Below are positions 7,662-7,775 of a DNA stretch of 7,775 bases, in pieces. This stretch comes from an uncultured Bacillota bacterium (lineage in GTDB: Bacteria > Bacillota > Clostridia > Christensenellales > UBA1242). Both the position numbers and the translations under genes were made by a program. The DNA lies in the NCBI GenBank assembly GCA_900545735.1, contig URAC01000041.1:1-7775 (forward strand). Reading direction: 5' to 3'. Numbering within the stretch: position 1 is the stretch's first letter; every line of letters starts with the position of its first letter. A model generated the notes under the pieces. It was given only the letters and a program-made list of their open reading frames with translations, made no database searches and had not been told where the DNA came from.

Positions 7662-7680
7662 GCTACATTGTAGCTTTTTT
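7662..7680 (+). terminator. Second, tandem terminator-like hairpin
   Basis: Directly after the first terminator, GCTAC (7662-7666) and GTAGC (7670-7674) form a 5-bp stem with a 3-base loop, followed by six T residues (7675-7680). It is a small hairpin that could act as a back-up terminator. The stem is short, so this is less certain than the hairpin before it. Confidence 0.5.
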
Positions 7681-7727
7681 GTTTATGATAGCAATCAATG
7701 CCTAAAAAAGTTTGCTAGAAACAAGTT
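7681..7727. other. Short AT-rich stretch with no recognised feature
   Basis: These 47 bases between the second hairpin and the adapter are the last genuine genomic sequence. I see no start codon with a ribosome binding site, no promoter pair and no RNA gene. A 6-bp inverted repeat (TAGCAA at 7689-7694 and TTGCTA at 7712-7717) has a 17-base gap and no T-tract, and is probably chance. Confidence 0.6.
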
Positions 7728-7775
7728 CTGTCTCTTATACACATCTGACGCTGCCGACGATAAGGCTCGTGTAGA
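7728..7775. other. Untrimmed Illumina Nextera adapter at the contig end (artefact)
   Basis: The 19 bases at 7728-7746, CTGTCTCTTATACACATCT, are the reverse complement of the Tn5 mosaic end used in Nextera libraries. Bases 7747-7760 (GACGCTGCCGACGA) are the Read 1 transposase adapter tail. Bases 7761-7768 (TAAGGCTC) sit at the i5 index position; the reverse complement GAGCCTTA matches, from memory, Nextera XT v2 index S521. Bases 7769-7775 (GTGTAGA) begin the P5 flow-cell sequence. The order and spacing match a read-through adapter exactly. This block is not biological and should be removed; the genomic sequence ends at about 7727. Confidence 0.98.

Noticed and set aside
7728..7746. A Tn5/IS50 mosaic end, suggesting a natural transposon insertion
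   Set aside because: It is followed by the Nextera Read 1 tail, an index-length barcode and P5 sequence, not by IS50 DNA. It is a library adapter.

Overview
This window is a strongly A+T-rich bacterial segment with tightly packed genes, strong Shine-Dalgarno sites, classic -35/-10 promoters and hairpin-plus-U-tract terminators. It uses the standard code, with TGA as a stop at the end of cysS. A single-chain pyruvate:ferredoxin oxidoreductase points to a fermentative anaerobe, and the CysRS variant and overall style suit a low-GC Bacillota (Clostridia-like) organism. This placement is inference; no rRNA or other phylogenetic marker has been compared. The last 48 bases are not genomic. They are Illumina Nextera adapter, so the window is the end of an assembled contig whose last real base is about 7727.

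Layout: (1) 1-60, a leader with a perfect -10 box and an RBS, then nifJ (61-3576, +), a complete 1171-residue PFOR. (2) 3578-3605, an AT-flanked perfect hairpin that can end transcription in both directions between convergent nifJ and tyrS. (3) tyrS (3615-4859, -), a complete tyrosyl-tRNA synthetase. (4) 4860-5001, a compact divergent promoter region driving tyrS leftward and cysS rightward, with no room for T-box leaders. (5) cysS (5002-6363, +), a complete cysteinyl-tRNA synthetase, followed after 19 bases by a ComEC-like metallo-beta-lactamase-fold gene (6383-7486, +) that has an N-terminal membrane anchor and no visible Shine-Dalgarno site. (6) 7437-7616, a reading frame shifted by one base whose C-terminal part looks like a lost second membrane anchor of that hydrolase. 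(7) 7632-7680, two tandem terminator-like hairpins, then a short AT-rich stretch, then adapter from 7728.

The genes are mostly housekeeping: pyruvate-to-acetyl-CoA conversion with ferredoxin reduction, and charging of tRNA-Tyr and tRNA-Cys. The hydrolase is probably co-transcribed with cysS, but no functional link is evident. I see no CRISPR array, phage gene, insertion sequence, toxin-antitoxin pair, tRNA or rRNA, and no convincing novel multi-gene system. The points most worth a second look are the apparent +1 frameshift at the 3' end of the hydrolase gene, its inferred membrane topology at both ends, its missing RBS, and the adapter at the contig end.
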